Assembly (NCBI GenBank): GCA_030377865.1
Contig: JAUCGA010000003.1
Span: forward strand, 1-64,000
Direction: 5' to 3'
From: Anaerolineales bacterium HSG25
GTDB taxonomy: Bacteria > Chloroflexota > Anaerolineae > 4572-78 > J111
Length of the DNA stretch: 64,000 bases
Within the stretch, counting starts at the first letter, position 1; every line of letters starts with the position of its first letter. This document shows, piece after piece, positions 1 through 8,608 of the stretch. A program made the position numbers and the translations under genes. Below the pieces are notes generated by a model, which saw nothing but the letters and a program-made list of their open reading frames with translations, was not told the origin of the DNA and made no database searches.

Positions 1-42
1 TTGTGAATTGTGAATTGTGAATTGTGAATTGTGAATTGTGAA
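1..42. repeat. 7-bp tandem repeat, six units
   Basis: Six exact copies of the heptamer TTGTGAA stand at the window edge, so the array may continue upstream. It lies in non-coding DNA. It resembles the low-complexity GTGAA/CACG-type repeats at 47.8-48.05 and 51.9-52.0 kb, but is not identical to them. No function is inferred. Confidence 0.9.
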
Positions 43-145
43 TTTGCCTCGTTCGCCCGTTTGTGATTCGGGGAGGAGAACGACTCTGCGTCCTCCAAGG
101 TGTGGTTTTCTCCTTGGAGGTCTTAGGAATGGATATTAACCTATA

Positions 146-198
146 GGCCGCTGATTGAAATCAGCGTCTTAAACGGAAAACCTGCTTAAGCAGGTTTC
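146..198. repeat. 53-bp double-hairpin repeat, copy 1
   Basis: The sequence holds two short palindromes, GCTGATTGAAATCAGC and AACCTGCTTAAGCAGGTT, joined by a short spacer. An exact reverse complement of all 53 bases lies at 45131-45183. It is a dispersed REP/MITE-like palindromic unit. It sits about 60 bases upstream of the zinc-ribbon gene and could act as an RNA hairpin. Confidence 0.85.
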
Positions 199-256
199 TC
201 GTGTCAGCCTGTGAATTCATTCACAGGGCTTAGAAATCATCGTTTTAGAGGTAATA

Positions 257-706
257 ATGGGAAAATCAAAACGTTCCAACCGTTCACGTCGTGCCAAACG
301 GTTGAGCCAAGCGACTCGATCAACAAGTGACCTTAGTTCAACTGAAATTATGACCCGCTTTAAACGCCGCCAACAGTTTCTACTCTTACCGGCGTTATTG
401 GCATTTTTCATGATTACGGGCCTATTTTTATTCCCGCAGTCTGACTGTTTACAAACTGGCATCGGCGGACAGGTTAATGGTCTCCCCGATTCGCAAACGA
501 GCCAACAGTTACTGAATGTTGATCCGACCGCCATAACTAGCCAATCATGTGGCCCACCGTGGCACATGGCGGTGTTTGCCGTAATATTTATCGGAGCGAT
601 CGCTGTTTCGATCTATCAGTACCGTTGTCCGGCTTGTAACGGTTCTTTGGGGCGGGGGCCTTACGATAATCACTGCCAACATTGCGGGGTTCAGCTAGAA
701 GAATGA
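257..706 (+). CDS. Small membrane protein with C-terminal zinc ribbon
   Basis: The 149-residue product has a very basic N-terminus (about residues 1-40, Lys/Arg/Ser-rich). Two hydrophobic segments follow, at about 43-62 and 102-122. A C-terminal ribbon carries two CxxC knuckles, CPACNG and CQHCGV. A cytoplasmic zinc ribbon after two membrane helices is likely. The start has GAGG about 5 bases upstream. The alkaline-phosphatase-family gene follows 42 bases later in the same direction, so the two may be co-transcribed. I do not recognise a characterised family, and the function is unknown. Confidence 0.7.
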   Translation: MGKSKRSNRSRRAKRLSQATRSTSDLSSTEIMTRFKRRQQFLLLPALLAFFMITGLFLFPQSDCLQTGIGGQVNGLPDSQTSQQLLNVDPTAITSQSCGPPWHMAVFAVIFIGAIAVSIYQYRCPACNGSLGRGPYDNHCQHCGVQLEE

Positions 707-748
707 CCACGTTTTCCTTTTGTTGTCTGGTGGGGGTAAAATACCTTC

Positions 749-1990
749 ATGATTAATCCAACGTTTATCAAACCTCGTTATAACTCACACTGTTTCGCCG
801 ATTTACCAGCCACCATCAAACATTTGCTGACTGGGCATGGTCAACCTGCTTTAGACAACCAGATTTTTGGCGACTATCTTCGCCAGTACGACACGGTCAT
901 CCTGCTGTTTGTAGATGCTTTTGGCTGGCGATTTTTCAACCAATATCGGGATCATGTCCCGCTGTTAACGCAACTTAGTCAGCATGGAAAAGTTGCAAAA
1001 TTGACCTCGCAGTTCCCCTCGACCACCGCGGCGCATGTGACCTGTATCCACACTGGTCTGAACAACGGGCAAAGTGGCGTGCATGAGTGGTACTACTACG
1101 AACCACTTGTTGACGCGGTTATCGCTCCCTTGTACTTCTCCTTTGCGGGTGATCATGAGCGGGAGACTCTTGCTCCTACCCGTATCGACCCCAAACTGCT
1201 TTATCCGACCCAAACTATTTATCATGATTTGGCTGTGCATGGGGTTGATTCCTACATCGTTCAACCACGGACTTTTACCGGCTCAACCTACTCGACCATC
1301 GTCTCCGCTGGGGGACAGTTGGTTCCCTACAGAACCATTCCCGAGGCTTTCGTCAACCTGCGATCTTTGTTAGGCGAGCTAACATCGCCGAGCTACATCA
1401 GCTGTTATTTTGACTGTATCGACGGTATTGGTCATCACTACGGGCCAAACTCGGTTCAGCTTGAGGCTGAGGTTGAGAGTTTCTTCCAGACCATGCAACG
1501 GCAGTTTATTGAGCCGTTAGCCGGACAGCTTGACAATGCGCTCTTGCTTATCACTGCCGACCACGGACAGGTTGAGGTTGACCCGGCGACCACCATCTAC
1601 CTGAACCGCGACCCGAACTTTGCCGGAGTGGAGCGTTTCCTCAAACATGACCGTTTCGGCAAACCGCTTGTACCAGCAGGGTCATCAAGAGACATGTTTT
1701 TGTATATTAAGGACGGTCTGCTTGATGAGGCTCAAGCCTTTTTAGCCAGCCGTCTGCAAGGCCGAGCGGAGGTCTACCAAACCGAGATGTTGATTCAGGC
1801 CGGATTTTTTGGCCCGTTGCCTGTCTCTAACCGCCTGTTAGAACGAGTCGGAAATCTGGTGATTTTGCCTTTTGCTCACGAATCGGTCTGGTGGTATGAG
1901 TATGGCCGATTTGAGCATATATTCTATGGGCATCATGGTGGCCTAACGCCGCAAGAGATGGAGATTCCGTTGTTGCTGTGGTCATTTTAA
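749..1990 (+). CDS. Alkaline phosphatase superfamily phosphodiesterase/nucleotide pyrophosphatase
   Basis: The 413-residue protein has the metal and nucleophile motifs of the alkaline phosphatase superfamily (type I phosphodiesterase/NPP-like). These are an N-terminal metal Asp in LFVDAFGW, the nucleophile Thr in FPSTTAAHVT, DCIDGIGHHYGP, the metal motif ITADHGQ, and a C-terminal GHHGGLTPQEMEIP. Such enzymes hydrolyse phosphomono- or diesters using two metal ions. The substrate cannot be read from sequence. No signal peptide is evident, so it is probably cytoplasmic. Length is typical of bacterial homologues annotated as alkaline phosphatase family protein. A G-rich ribosome-binding site precedes the ATG. 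Confidence 0.85.
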   Translation: MINPTFIKPRYNSHCFADLPATIKHLLTGHGQPALDNQIFGDYLRQYDTVILLFVDAFGWRFFNQYRDHVPLLTQLSQHGKVAKLTSQFPSTTAAHVTCIHTGLNNGQSGVHEWYYYEPLVDAVIAPLYFSFAGDHERETLAPTRIDPKLLYPTQTIYHDLAVHGVDSYIVQPRTFTGSTYSTIVSAGGQLVPYRTIPEAFVNLRSLLGELTSPSYISCYFDCIDGIGHHYGPNSVQLEAEVESFFQTMQRQFIEPLAGQLDNALLLITADHGQVEVDPATTIYLNRDPNFAGVERFLKHDRFGKPLVPAGSSRDMFLYIKDGLLDEAQAFLASRLQGRAEVYQTEMLIQAGFFGPLPVSNRLLERVGNLVILPFAHESVWWYEYGRFEHIFYGHHGGLTPQEMEIPLLLWSF

Positions 1991-2115
1991 CCACGTGGAA
2001 AAAAATAATTGTCCCGTGGAGTAGGCACGCGTCGTGCCGCACCGCGGGTGCTGACTCCTCAATTGGGATGTTTTATTTCTTCTGTCTGCCTTAACTAGAA
2101 ACCGTTTCAATCAGA
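1991..2115. other. Intergenic segment without recognised gene
   Basis: This short spacer between the phosphodiesterase stop and the interrupted 91-bp mini-element shows no convincing reading frame, RNA gene or terminator. Its last eight bases, CAATCAGA at 2108-2115, are the left half of the duplication flanking the mini-element. The right half is CAACCAGA at 4163-4170. Confidence 0.5.
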
Positions 2116-2200
2116 GTAAAAGTTCAGCAATACCGCCCTAGAAACCCGATTTCTTTGAGAAATCGGGTTTCTGACGCTCTTTCTGGCGAGTTCACTGAAT

Positions 2201-4148
2201 CCCTGACTGACTTAATGGTCTAGGTATGGTAAAATAGAGTACAAATTAGGCTAGTCCACAGGAGAGAAAGCAATGAAACGTCCCGCCCACCGCCCAAAAC
2301 GAGAGTATAGTAATGTAGAGCGCCGAGTATGTCAACCGGAATTGAAGACGTGTCCAAATTGCGGAGGCAAGATATATTCGACAGGTTCATTGTCGATCAA
2401 CAAGATAGTTCAAACAATGTCAGGCGCGGTCAATGTTAGAGCGTATAGATACAAATGCAAAGCAGAACAATGCACAGAAAAGGGTGCTTGCTATAGAGCG
2501 GTGAAAGAAGTCCTGCAAATAAGCCTCCCTAAAAGTACATACGGTTTAGATGTTCTAGCGTATATCGGTTGGGAGCATGACCGAAAATATCGTCAATTTA
2601 CGGAAATAGGGGAGGAATTACGAGAAAAAGGGATAGAGATAAGTGACCGCCATGTGAGCCGTCTGTATAACGAGTATCTGGCGTTGTTGGGTGGTTTAAC
2701 AGAAGTCAGGAAGGCAAAGTTATCGGAGGCGGAAAAGGAACATGGGGGTCTGGTGTGGGGCTTGGATGGTTTGAAACCGGATAAGAATGGGCCCATGTTG
2801 TATGTGTTGTATGAGGTATTCAGTCAAATGCCAGTTGCTTGTGCTTGGTTAGAAAAAAGTAATAGTGAGCACTTAATAGAGTGGTTATCCCCGTATGGCA
2901 AGCTACCCTACAAGGTGTTAGCCACGTTATCGGATGGTGAGCCAGCTGAAATAACGGCGATGAAGACAGTTTGGTCAGACGCACCCCATCAGATGTGTCA
3001 GCTCCATTTTCTTAATAATAGTGCCGTGCCAATAGCCAAGGCGGATAGGGAGTTGCGTTGTCAAATGAAAGCAGCGTTTGGGTCACTCCCTCCCATCCCG
3101 GGTAGTGAGGCCACTGCTAAGGCCAAACCAGAGATACGCACCCTTGAGTTAGAAGACGAGGTTGCATCGTCGGAATTGGAAGATTTGGATCATCAAATGG
3201 TTGCGTTGTGCGAGCGTGCCTTGACTTGTTTGGAAGAGCAGACAGTACCATCAGAAGAAGTTGTTTCTGATAACAAGCCTGTTATGCCAGTTGAGGCAAT
3301 GAAACAGGCTAAAAATAACCTTCTAGCACTCAGTCAAGGACAGGAACAGTTGTTCCGAAAAATGTTCAAAGATGCTCTACAGCGCCCCAGTCGGAAGCCA
3401 TCAAAGTTTGGCGGCTTGGATGGATATGACCAACTTCAAGGGTTAGTTACCGCCTTTGAACAGAATTTACCGAGTGAAGAAAAAGGGTATCTGCATACCT
3501 TGCTCAAACAGGGAAGAAAAGCCTTAAATGCTACTGCTGGCTCTGCTCAAAAGGTGCGCCAAGCTACTCAAGCCTTGAAACAAGTGACACAACTGTTGGC
3601 TCAACCCTTGAAAAACAACGCCAACACCTCTGCTAAACAGGTCAAACAGACTCTGATAACTAAACTCAATGCGTTGTCTGCTCAAGGGGGGACTGTTTGC
3701 CAAGCTTTTGCCTACAATACCCTACGCTTGATCCAGAAATGGGGGGACGATATCTTCCAGTGCTACGATATTGAGGGACTACCCCCTAGCAATACCGCCT
3801 TGGAAGCTCGTTTTAACACCTTGAGGAAGGCTCATCGAAGGCGCTCTGGGAAAAAAAACACCTCTGAACTCAGACGTACCGCTCACCTTGAAATTTTGTT
3901 GCAAGCTGATACTGTTGAGGAACTTTATCAGCAACTTGTTTCTGTTCCCTTATCTCTCTATCAAATTGCTCGTCAACGACTTGAGACTGCTCAAGAACAA
4001 CAACGGTTGCTCTACAGATGCAGACGAAACCCAGCTCAAACTGCTCTAGCTTTACTTGAGAAATACCTTGAGATCCAGAAGAAGCTCAAGCTAATTGAGC
4101 TTTTTCTCCCTTAGATAACCTAATCCTATGTGATTAAGTCAGCTAGGG
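2201..4148 (+). mobile_element. Complete insertion sequence, 1948 bp
   Basis: Both ends can be read. The left end is CCCTGACTGACTTAATGGTC and the right end, reversed, is CCCTAGCTGACTTAATCACA; the imperfect inverted repeat is about 24 bp, ending in AGG. It is flanked by a perfect 8-bp direct duplication CACTGAAT (2193-2200 and 4149-4156). One transposase gene fills it. The intact ends, duplication and open frame point to a recent insertion. The target was the 91-bp family D mini-element, whose sequence reads continuously once the insertion is removed. Confidence 0.93.
2273..4114 (+). CDS. Insertion sequence transposase (MULE/IS256-like DDE type)
   Basis: The 613-residue protein has an N-terminal zinc ribbon (CPNCGG plus a later C-x-x-x-x-C, about residues 27-70) and a DDE-type core. 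The core shows Asp in VWGLDGLKP, Asp in LSDGEPAE, the C-x-x-H signature in QMCQLHFLNN, and a late Glu in NTALEARFN. The C/H motif after the second Asp is characteristic of MULE and IS256-like transposases. A long insertion of low conservation (about residues 275-480) separates the second Asp region from the Glu. I cannot assign the IS family confidently; an 8-bp target duplication and 24-bp ends are seen. GGAGAG lies 7 bases before the ATG. The gene appears intact. Confidence 0.85.
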   Translation: MKRPAHRPKREYSNVERRVCQPELKTCPNCGGKIYSTGSLSINKIVQTMSGAVNVRAYRYKCKAEQCTEKGACYRAVKEVLQISLPKSTYGLDVLAYIGWEHDRKYRQFTEIGEELREKGIEISDRHVSRLYNEYLALLGGLTEVRKAKLSEAEKEHGGLVWGLDGLKPDKNGPMLYVLYEVFSQMPVACAWLEKSNSEHLIEWLSPYGKLPYKVLATLSDGEPAEITAMKTVWSDAPHQMCQLHFLNNSAVPIAKADRELRCQMKAAFGSLPPIPGSEATAKAKPEIRTLELEDEVASSELEDLDHQMVALCERALTCLEEQTVPSEEVVSDNKPVMPVEAMKQAKNNLLALSQGQEQLFRKMFKDALQRPSRKPSKFGGLDGYDQLQGLVTAFEQNLPSEEKGYLHTLLKQGRKALNATAGSAQKVRQATQALKQVTQLLAQPLKNNANTSAKQVKQTLITKLNALSAQGGTVCQAFAYNTLRLIQKWGDDIFQCYDIEGLPPSNTALEARFNTLRKAHRRRSGKKNTSELRRTAHLEILLQADTVEELYQQLVSVPLSLYQIARQRLETAQEQQRLLYRCRRNPAQTALALLEKYLEIQKKLKLIELFLP

Positions 4149-4167
4149 CACTGAATATTTACCAACC

Positions 4168-4214
4168 AGAATCAAAAAGTCTCTCATCAATGTGATGGGA
4201 GACTTTTTGATTCT
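4168..4214. terminator. Bidirectional hairpin terminator
   Basis: A perfect 16-bp stem, AGAATCAAAAAGTCTC with its complement, encloses a 15-base loop, with runs of A and T inside the stem. It lies between the converging transposase and the cohesin/dockerin protein gene and could stop transcription from both sides. It starts right at the outer edge of the interrupted mini-element. Confidence 0.75.
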
Positions 4215-4239
4215 AAATTCTAATGCTTATCGTTGATGT

Positions 4240-5763
4240 TTATTGCCAAGCAACCAGTGGCCCTTGGGTATTGTAGTTCCCAGCGGCTAAACTCAGGTCA
4301 AAAATGTTGACCGTGCCGTCATCGTTCAAGTCAGCAAGTTCGTCAGTACCTTGATATTTGCTGGCTACATAAGCTAAGTCAAGAATATTAATGATGTCAT
4401 CACCGTTAATGTCTCCGGCTAGAAGGATGATATGGCCGACGTTTGTGGCAGATACATCGCCACCAGCTATTTGAGCGGCAGTCCCGACTTCGGCTCGGGC
4501 GCTTAAATAACCGGCCTTTTTGATCATCACAGGTTCACCACCAGTTACACTAAAGCTACCATCAGCCCCAGTGACCATCTCATCGCCAGTGGATCCGACA
4601 ATGGTCACGCCGCTGTAGTCATCTTGACCTTCTAAGGCCACCGAGCCAGAAATCGTAGAGGCGCAATTCACGCTGACGGTCACATTTCCATTATCTAACT
4701 CGGCAGTAATGGGATTTCCGTTCGGGTCAGACAAGGCAAAGTTGTTGATTCGAACTTGACTTGTGCCTAAACTTTGCGGCACCCAGTCGATGGTGATGAC
4801 GTTGGCTTTGCTACTGATTTGGTCGCCCAGTAGGGTAGCGGTAAAGTTGATAATGCCACTGCTGGTATTAACTTCGTTCTCTACCTCAAAACCGTTGGCA
4901 AATGCACCATTGTTGTTGATTTGCACGCCAGGCTTGTCGGGGTCAGCGTCAGCAACTTGCACAACCGAGGTATCATACATGATCTCTAGCTCAAGTCCAA
5001 CCAAATCGGTCATGCCGTCAACCGTTAAAACCATGCTCTCTTCGGCAGTACAACTGTCGAGGCTTAAATCGGCAGGTTCAAAGGCTAAGGTTGGGGTGTC
5101 GCTCGGTGGGGTAGTCGGAGTCGGCTCGATAGTGGGTTCAGTTGTCGGAGTTGGTTCGGTCGTTGGTTCGGTCGTTGGTTCGGTCGTTGGCTCGGTCGTT
5201 GGTTCGGTCGTTGGTTCGGTCGTTGGTTCAGTTGTAGGTTCGGTTGTAGGTTCAGTTGTAGGTTCGGTCGTTGGCTCAGTTGTGGGTTCAGTGGTCGGCT
5301 CATCCGTAGGTTCTCCAGTCGGATCGGTGCTAATATCGCCCACTAAAACCGCTTCACTGGCAGAGCAGGCACTAAAATATGTGCCGGTTGGATCACTAGC
5401 GGTTACATCAAAAATATATTGTCCGTTGATTCCGGTGTAGGTATACACACCATCGTACTCCCCTACTCGATCAACGAGGCCAAACCCTTCGGCGGCACTG
5501 GCTTGCACCGCATCTTTAGTCACATCGGCTCGGACAACAGCCCCGCCGAACGGCGTACCTTGACTGTCGACGACTCGAACGGTGACGTGGATCGTTTCAT
5601 AAAGAGAGTAATGGGTGTGGTTAAAAATAATACTGCTGATTTCACAGGCAGGTAACGTATCTTCCTGCTGAGCGAAGGATGTTTGGACGGGTGTAACCAC
5701 GGCTAATACGGTTAAAACCGCCACTAGATTGTACAAAAACCATTTCTGTTTCAGATGTTGCAT
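4240..5763 (-). CDS. Secreted protein with cohesin-like and dockerin domains
   Basis: The 507-residue protein has a signal peptide (about residues 1-31, ending S-F-A-Q). Next come an Ig/macroglobulin-like domain (about 40-140) and about 16 TEPT-type repeats forming a stalk (about 150-220). A cohesin-like beta-sandwich follows (about 225-365), then a carboxypeptidase-regulatory-like beta domain. The C-terminal type I dockerin has two calcium loops, [13 protein letters not shown] and [13 protein letters not shown]. Cohesin-dockerin pairs normally join different proteins, so both on one chain suggest self-association or surface assembly outside a classical cellulosome. AAGGAGG precedes the ATG. 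The adjacent upstream minus-strand gene also encodes a Thr/Pro-linked exoprotein, possibly co-transcribed. Confidence 0.8.
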   Translation of the reverse strand: MQHLKQKWFLYNLVAVLTVLAVVTPVQTSFAQQEDTLPACEISSIIFNHTHYSLYETIHVTVRVVDSQGTPFGGAVVRADVTKDAVQASAAEGFGLVDRVGEYDGVYTYTGINGQYIFDVTASDPTGTYFSACSASEAVLVGDISTDPTGEPTDEPTTEPTTEPTTEPTTEPTTEPTTEPTTEPTTEPTTEPTTEPTTEPTTEPTPTTEPTIEPTPTTPPSDTPTLAFEPADLSLDSCTAEESMVLTVDGMTDLVGLELEIMYDTSVVQVADADPDKPGVQINNNGAFANGFEVENEVNTSSGIINFTATLLGDQISSKANVITIDWVPQSLGTSQVRINNFALSDPNGNPITAELDNGNVTVSVNCASTISGSVALEGQDDYSGVTIVGSTGDEMVTGADGSFSVTGGEPVMIKKAGYLSARAEVGTAAQIAGGDVSATNVGHIILLAGDINGDDIINILDLAYVASKYQGTDELADLNDDGTVNIFDLSLAAGNYNTQGPLVAWQ

Positions 5764-5895
5764 TTGATAACCTCCTTAAGGTCAATGAATTTTTAGTTGA
5801 GCATAGCGTAACATAATTAAGAAACAGCCTCAACGGAGTTATTGCGGATAATTTCTGAGTGAGAGTATCTATCGTGAATTGCGTAGTAGCACGGA

Positions 5896-7206
5896 TTAGT
5901 TTTTTACAAAACGAACGTTGTATGAGTAATGGAAAAGTGAATTTCCGACCGGGTTGCCGGTTGCTTCGCACAGTTGGTCTTCGCCAATATCGGGGGTGAT
6001 GGGGCCAACGGTTTGCCCTTGACCATCCAAAATTTCGACCCAATAGTTCCCCTTGAACATGGGAAAATCAACCAAACCAAGATGCTCTCCCTTAAGACCT
6101 GTTAGCACAATGACTTCACCACCGGGCCAAAAGACTCGGAGTTGTATATCAGGAATTCCGTTACCCTGTTTATCCTCGACATAGATGAAGATGTGATGCT
6201 TGCCTTCATTCTCACACGGGGTGAGTTGTCGGACAGAGGTGCTATAGTCAGCGTTGGGATTCGGCGTTGGCGTTGTGGTGGGGGTAATATTAGGAATTGG
6301 AGTCGCGGTTTGATTCGGTTCCGGCGTGTTGTTGGGAACCGTGGGAACTTGGGTTCCCAAAAAATCAGCAACGGTTATGCGGTCTAAACTGACTTCAAAC
6401 TGCTCATCAGAACAGTTAACGGCTTGAAAAATCAGTTCGACAGATTTTCCTTGCCATGCCGATAGGTCAACGGCATGCAGTTGCCAGTCAGCAGTCTGCC
6501 ACAACTGTCCCCACGGAATGAGGTAGACTGGTTGATCGTCAATCAGAAGCGCAACCTCAAACCAAGCATTGTTGAACTGTGTCTGGCTGGTGTTGATATG
6601 GTACATGAAGGATAGACCCGGATTTTGACCAGAGGGAACAGTGAGTTGCTGTTTGAGACTCCATAATCGCCCTGATTGTTGATTTTGTGAACAAGTTATC
6701 AACTCGGCAGGGGTATCACCGAGTTTGACGGCCACATCACCATCAAACGACGCTGTGGTGAGTGACGCATTGCCATTAAAACGTTGCCAACTTTGCCAGC
6801 GATCATCAGTCTCAAAATCATGACCAGCTATCACATTGGAACGGGTGGCGACAGTCAAGGTCAGTTCGGTTTTCGCCTCAATGGTCACTCGACGTGGTGC
6901 CGACCAGACATCATGCTCAGGGTTGAGACTGATGGCGTAGAGACTGTATTCGCCAAGTGGTAATGTATCAACCGACCATCGACCAACGGAGTCGCTCAGG
7001 ACGGTATAGAGACGATTTTCACCCCGAATGAAAACGGTACTATCAGCAACTGGCTGACCAGCGACATCAAGCACTACACCAGAAAGTTGAACCGTGCTTA
7101 GCGTGGGACTGGCTCTAGCTCGTTGTTGGGTCAGCCCTAGACCTGTTATCACAACGAGAGACAAACAGAGTAGGAGGAGTTGCCAGATTGTCTTGTTAGA
7201 GTGCAT
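5896..7206 (-). CDS. Secreted multidomain protein (CarboxypepD-like, jelly-roll-like, Thr/Pro linker)
   Basis: The 436-residue protein begins with a signal peptide or membrane anchor (about residues 5-32). A carboxypeptidase-regulatory-like domain follows (about 38-125; motif SGVVLDVAGQPVADSTVFI). The region at about 128-285 resembles a carbohydrate-binding jelly roll (HDFETDDRWQSWQRF, later FEVSLDRITVADF). A Thr/Pro/Asn linker precedes a C-terminal beta domain with a pair of cysteines. No catalytic motif is seen. It is probably a surface or extracellular binding protein. The stop is about 130 bases upstream of the cohesin/dockerin gene on the same strand, suggesting related roles. Confidence 0.65.
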   Translation of the reverse strand: MHSNKTIWQLLLLCLSLVVITGLGLTQQRARASPTLSTVQLSGVVLDVAGQPVADSTVFIRGENRLYTVLSDSVGRWSVDTLPLGEYSLYAISLNPEHDVWSAPRRVTIEAKTELTLTVATRSNVIAGHDFETDDRWQSWQRFNGNASLTTASFDGDVAVKLGDTPAELITCSQNQQSGRLWSLKQQLTVPSGQNPGLSFMYHINTSQTQFNNAWFEVALLIDDQPVYLIPWGQLWQTADWQLHAVDLSAWQGKSVELIFQAVNCSDEQFEVSLDRITVADFLGTQVPTVPNNTPEPNQTATPIPNITPTTTPTPNPNADYSTSVRQLTPCENEGKHHIFIYVEDKQGNGIPDIQLRVFWPGGEVIVLTGLKGEHLGLVDFPMFKGNYWVEILDGQGQTVGPITPDIGEDQLCEATGNPVGNSLFHYSYNVRFVKN

Positions 7207-7283
7207 ACTAAAGGCAAGTGTGATTGGTCGGGCATGGTTATAGTTTTAACCATGAGCAATCTATCACCAAAAATGTGGTTTGA

Positions 7284-7385
7284 TACAGTCTTTCAGATAA
7301 TGATTTTCAATTCAAGACCAACCTTCCCGCAAGTTCAAAACTTGCGGGAAGGTGACAACTGAAAATGTTTATCTGAACATCTATA
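7284..7385. mobile_element. 102-bp MITE (family C), TA-bounded
   Basis: This element is almost identical to 40170-40271 over 102 bases. It begins TACAGTCTTTCAGATAA and ends TTATCTGAACATCTATA, giving imperfect terminal inverted repeats of about 24 bases bounded by TA. Inside is the hairpin CTTCCCGCAAG/CTTGCGGGAAG. TA boundaries suggest mobilisation by an IS630/Tc1-type transposase, none of which is in this window. It lies in the divergent region between the secreted protein and the response regulator. Confidence 0.85.
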
Positions 7386-7598
7386 AATTGAGCTTATCAT
7401 GACCGTGAGGTTTATCACAGGAGGTTAAAGCGGAACTTCACTCCGCAAAACCTTGCAGAGTAAGATGGGTGTTAGGTCGGAGAGGCTGTTTTAGCGAGAC
7501 AAAGTGAGTTGTCTTTTATCAGGTGCGGGGCTTGACGAGGTTTTCAATTTAGCATAGCATGAGAGGGATTATGATTTTATCACAAGGAGATAAAACAG
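7386..7598. promoter_or_regulatory. Leader region of the response regulator gene
   Basis: No reading frame or RNA gene is recognised here. The last bases carry AAGGAG 9 bases before the ATG, a standard ribosome-binding site. The promoter presumably lies in this stretch, but no confident -35/-10 pair was identified. Confidence 0.3.
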
Positions 7599-8252
7599 AT
7601 GTCAATTCGAGTTTTAATTGCTGACGATCAAGCATTATTTAGAGAAACTTATGTGCGGATTATTGAAGAGGAAGACGACCTTGAAGTTGTCGGGTCTGTA
7701 GAAAACGGGAAAAAGGCTGTTGAAATGGCCAAGAAGTTAACTCCCGATGTAGCCTTGTTGGACATCGACATGCCGAAGTTAAATGGTATTGAAACCTCGA
7801 AACGTATTCGAGCCGAGAATCCTGATACAGCTATCGTTTTATTGTCACACTATGCGGATCGGCAATATGTGGAGGCGTTTTTGGGGAATCGGGATACGCG
7901 GGGCAAAGCCTATCTCTTAAAGACAACACTCAACGATTCATCGGAGTTGATTAGAGCTATTCAGGTGGTGGCCCGCGGTGGAGCCATGTTAGCCCCTGAG
8001 ATTTTGAGCGAACTAACTCAACTCATCTCTATCGACTCGCCGTTGAATGACTTAACCAAACGAGAGCGCCAAGTGTTAGAGTTGATGGCTCAAGGTTACA
8101 CCAACACCATGATCGCCCGTAAGCTAAACATCACCGACCGCACGGTAGAGAGCCATACTAACAACATTTATAATAAACTGTTGTTGACTGAAGGGGAGCA
8201 ACACAGTCCACGGGTCATGGCGGTGTTGATTTATCTGGACGCGACGCAGTAG
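7599..8252 (+). CDS. NarL/FixJ-type response regulator
   Basis: The 217-residue protein has an N-terminal receiver domain: acidic pair in LIADDQALFRE, phospho-acceptor Asp at about residue 56 in ALLDIDMPKLNG, and the conserved Lys in YLLKTT. A C-terminal LuxR-type helix-turn-helix follows (LTKRERQVLELMAQGYTN, then DRTVESHTNNIYNKL). It is expected to bind DNA when phosphorylated. No partner kinase is adjacent, so it is an orphan in this window. A strong ribosome-binding site fixes the start. It is flanked by mini-elements of families C and B. Confidence 0.93.
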   Translation: MSIRVLIADDQALFRETYVRIIEEEDDLEVVGSVENGKKAVEMAKKLTPDVALLDIDMPKLNGIETSKRIRAENPDTAIVLLSHYADRQYVEAFLGNRDTRGKAYLLKTTLNDSSELIRAIQVVARGGAMLAPEILSELTQLISIDSPLNDLTKRERQVLELMAQGYTNTMIARKLNITDRTVESHTNNIYNKLLLTEGEQHSPRVMAVLIYLDATQ

Positions 8253-8277
8253 TTTGGCTTGATTTGAAATGGATATT

Positions 8278-8417
8278 GGCTCTTTGGGGCTTTTCGTGCA
8301 AACATCATGACTGTGTCATCATCTTCCCGCAAGTTTAAAACTTGCGGGAAGATTGCCTCATCAAAGCATCTCAATTCAGGGTACAGTTTTGAGTTGCATA
8401 GAAACTCCTAGAGAACC
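8278..8417. mobile_element. MITE-like element (family B)
   Basis: The left end GGCTCTTTGGGGCTTTTCGT is complementary, with mismatches, to the right end ending AACTCCTAGAGAACC. The centre carries the hairpin TCTTCCCGCAAG/CTTGCGGGAAGA. Related copies are at 10157-10320, 12651-12750 (partial) and 43355-43432 (left part only). The shared core hairpin with family C suggests exchange of internal sequence between element families. No coding capacity. Confidence 0.7.
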
Positions 8418-8432
8418 TTGATATTTAAGCAC

Positions 8433-8466
8433 AAAAAAGGTGGGAACCCGAGTTCCCACCTTTTTT
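8433..8466. terminator. Rho-independent terminator
   Basis: A stem AAAAAAGGTGGGAAC/GTTCCCACCTTTTTT with loop CCGA is flanked by A and T runs. It can terminate the response regulator transcript and the converging lipoprotein hydrolase transcript. Confidence 0.8.
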
Positions 8467-8505
8467 GTTTTGGTCTAGTAAACGTTGAGACTATTGCGTG
8501 ATTTC

Positions 8506-8608
8506 TGTAGTGGTCAAGATGATGTTGGAGTGCAATGGGTTCAGCCATTGCTTTTGGCAACGGCTAAACCCGTTGCACTCCATTTTCAACATCAAGCTGA
8601 CCACCACA
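8506..8608. mobile_element. 103-bp MITE (family A) with 15-bp flanking duplication
   Basis: Terminal inverted repeats of about 22 bp (TGTAGTGGTCAAGATGATGT at the left) enclose a hairpin around GGAGTGCAATGGGTT. It is flanked by CTATTGCGTGATTTC (8491-8505) and CTATTGCATGATTTC (8609-8623), a 15-bp direct duplication with one difference. The duplicated bases are the end of the hydrolase gene including its stop codon, so the coding end was kept after insertion. A second copy of exactly 103 bp with its own 15-bp duplication is at 17793-17895. Confidence 0.85.

Larger units (their letters stand above)
2116..4162 (-). mobile_element. 91-bp MITE (family D), interrupted by an insertion sequence
   Basis: Removing the insertion sequence (1948 bp) and its 8-bp duplication leaves exactly 91 bp. 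That is the same length and pattern as the copies at 39872-39962 and 45575-45665. Ends are about 16-bp inverted repeats of the form GTAAAWRTTCAGTAAA. The middle is a hairpin built on AGAAACCCGATTTC. The whole element is flanked by near-identical 8-mers CAATCAGA and CAACCAGA, which look like a target duplication with one later change. It has no coding capacity. A transposase acting in trans is inferred. Confidence 0.85.

Noticed and set aside
5130-5310. Possible minisatellite or CRISPR
   Set aside because: In-frame 12-base repeats encode the TEPT stalk, so protein-coding low complexity explains them.
4763-5440. Long plus-strand frame rich in Gly-Ser-Val repeats
   Set aside because: It is the antisense reading of the TEPT-repeat stalk of the secreted cohesin/dockerin protein. 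Its repeats reflect the opposite strand and it has no own start signal.
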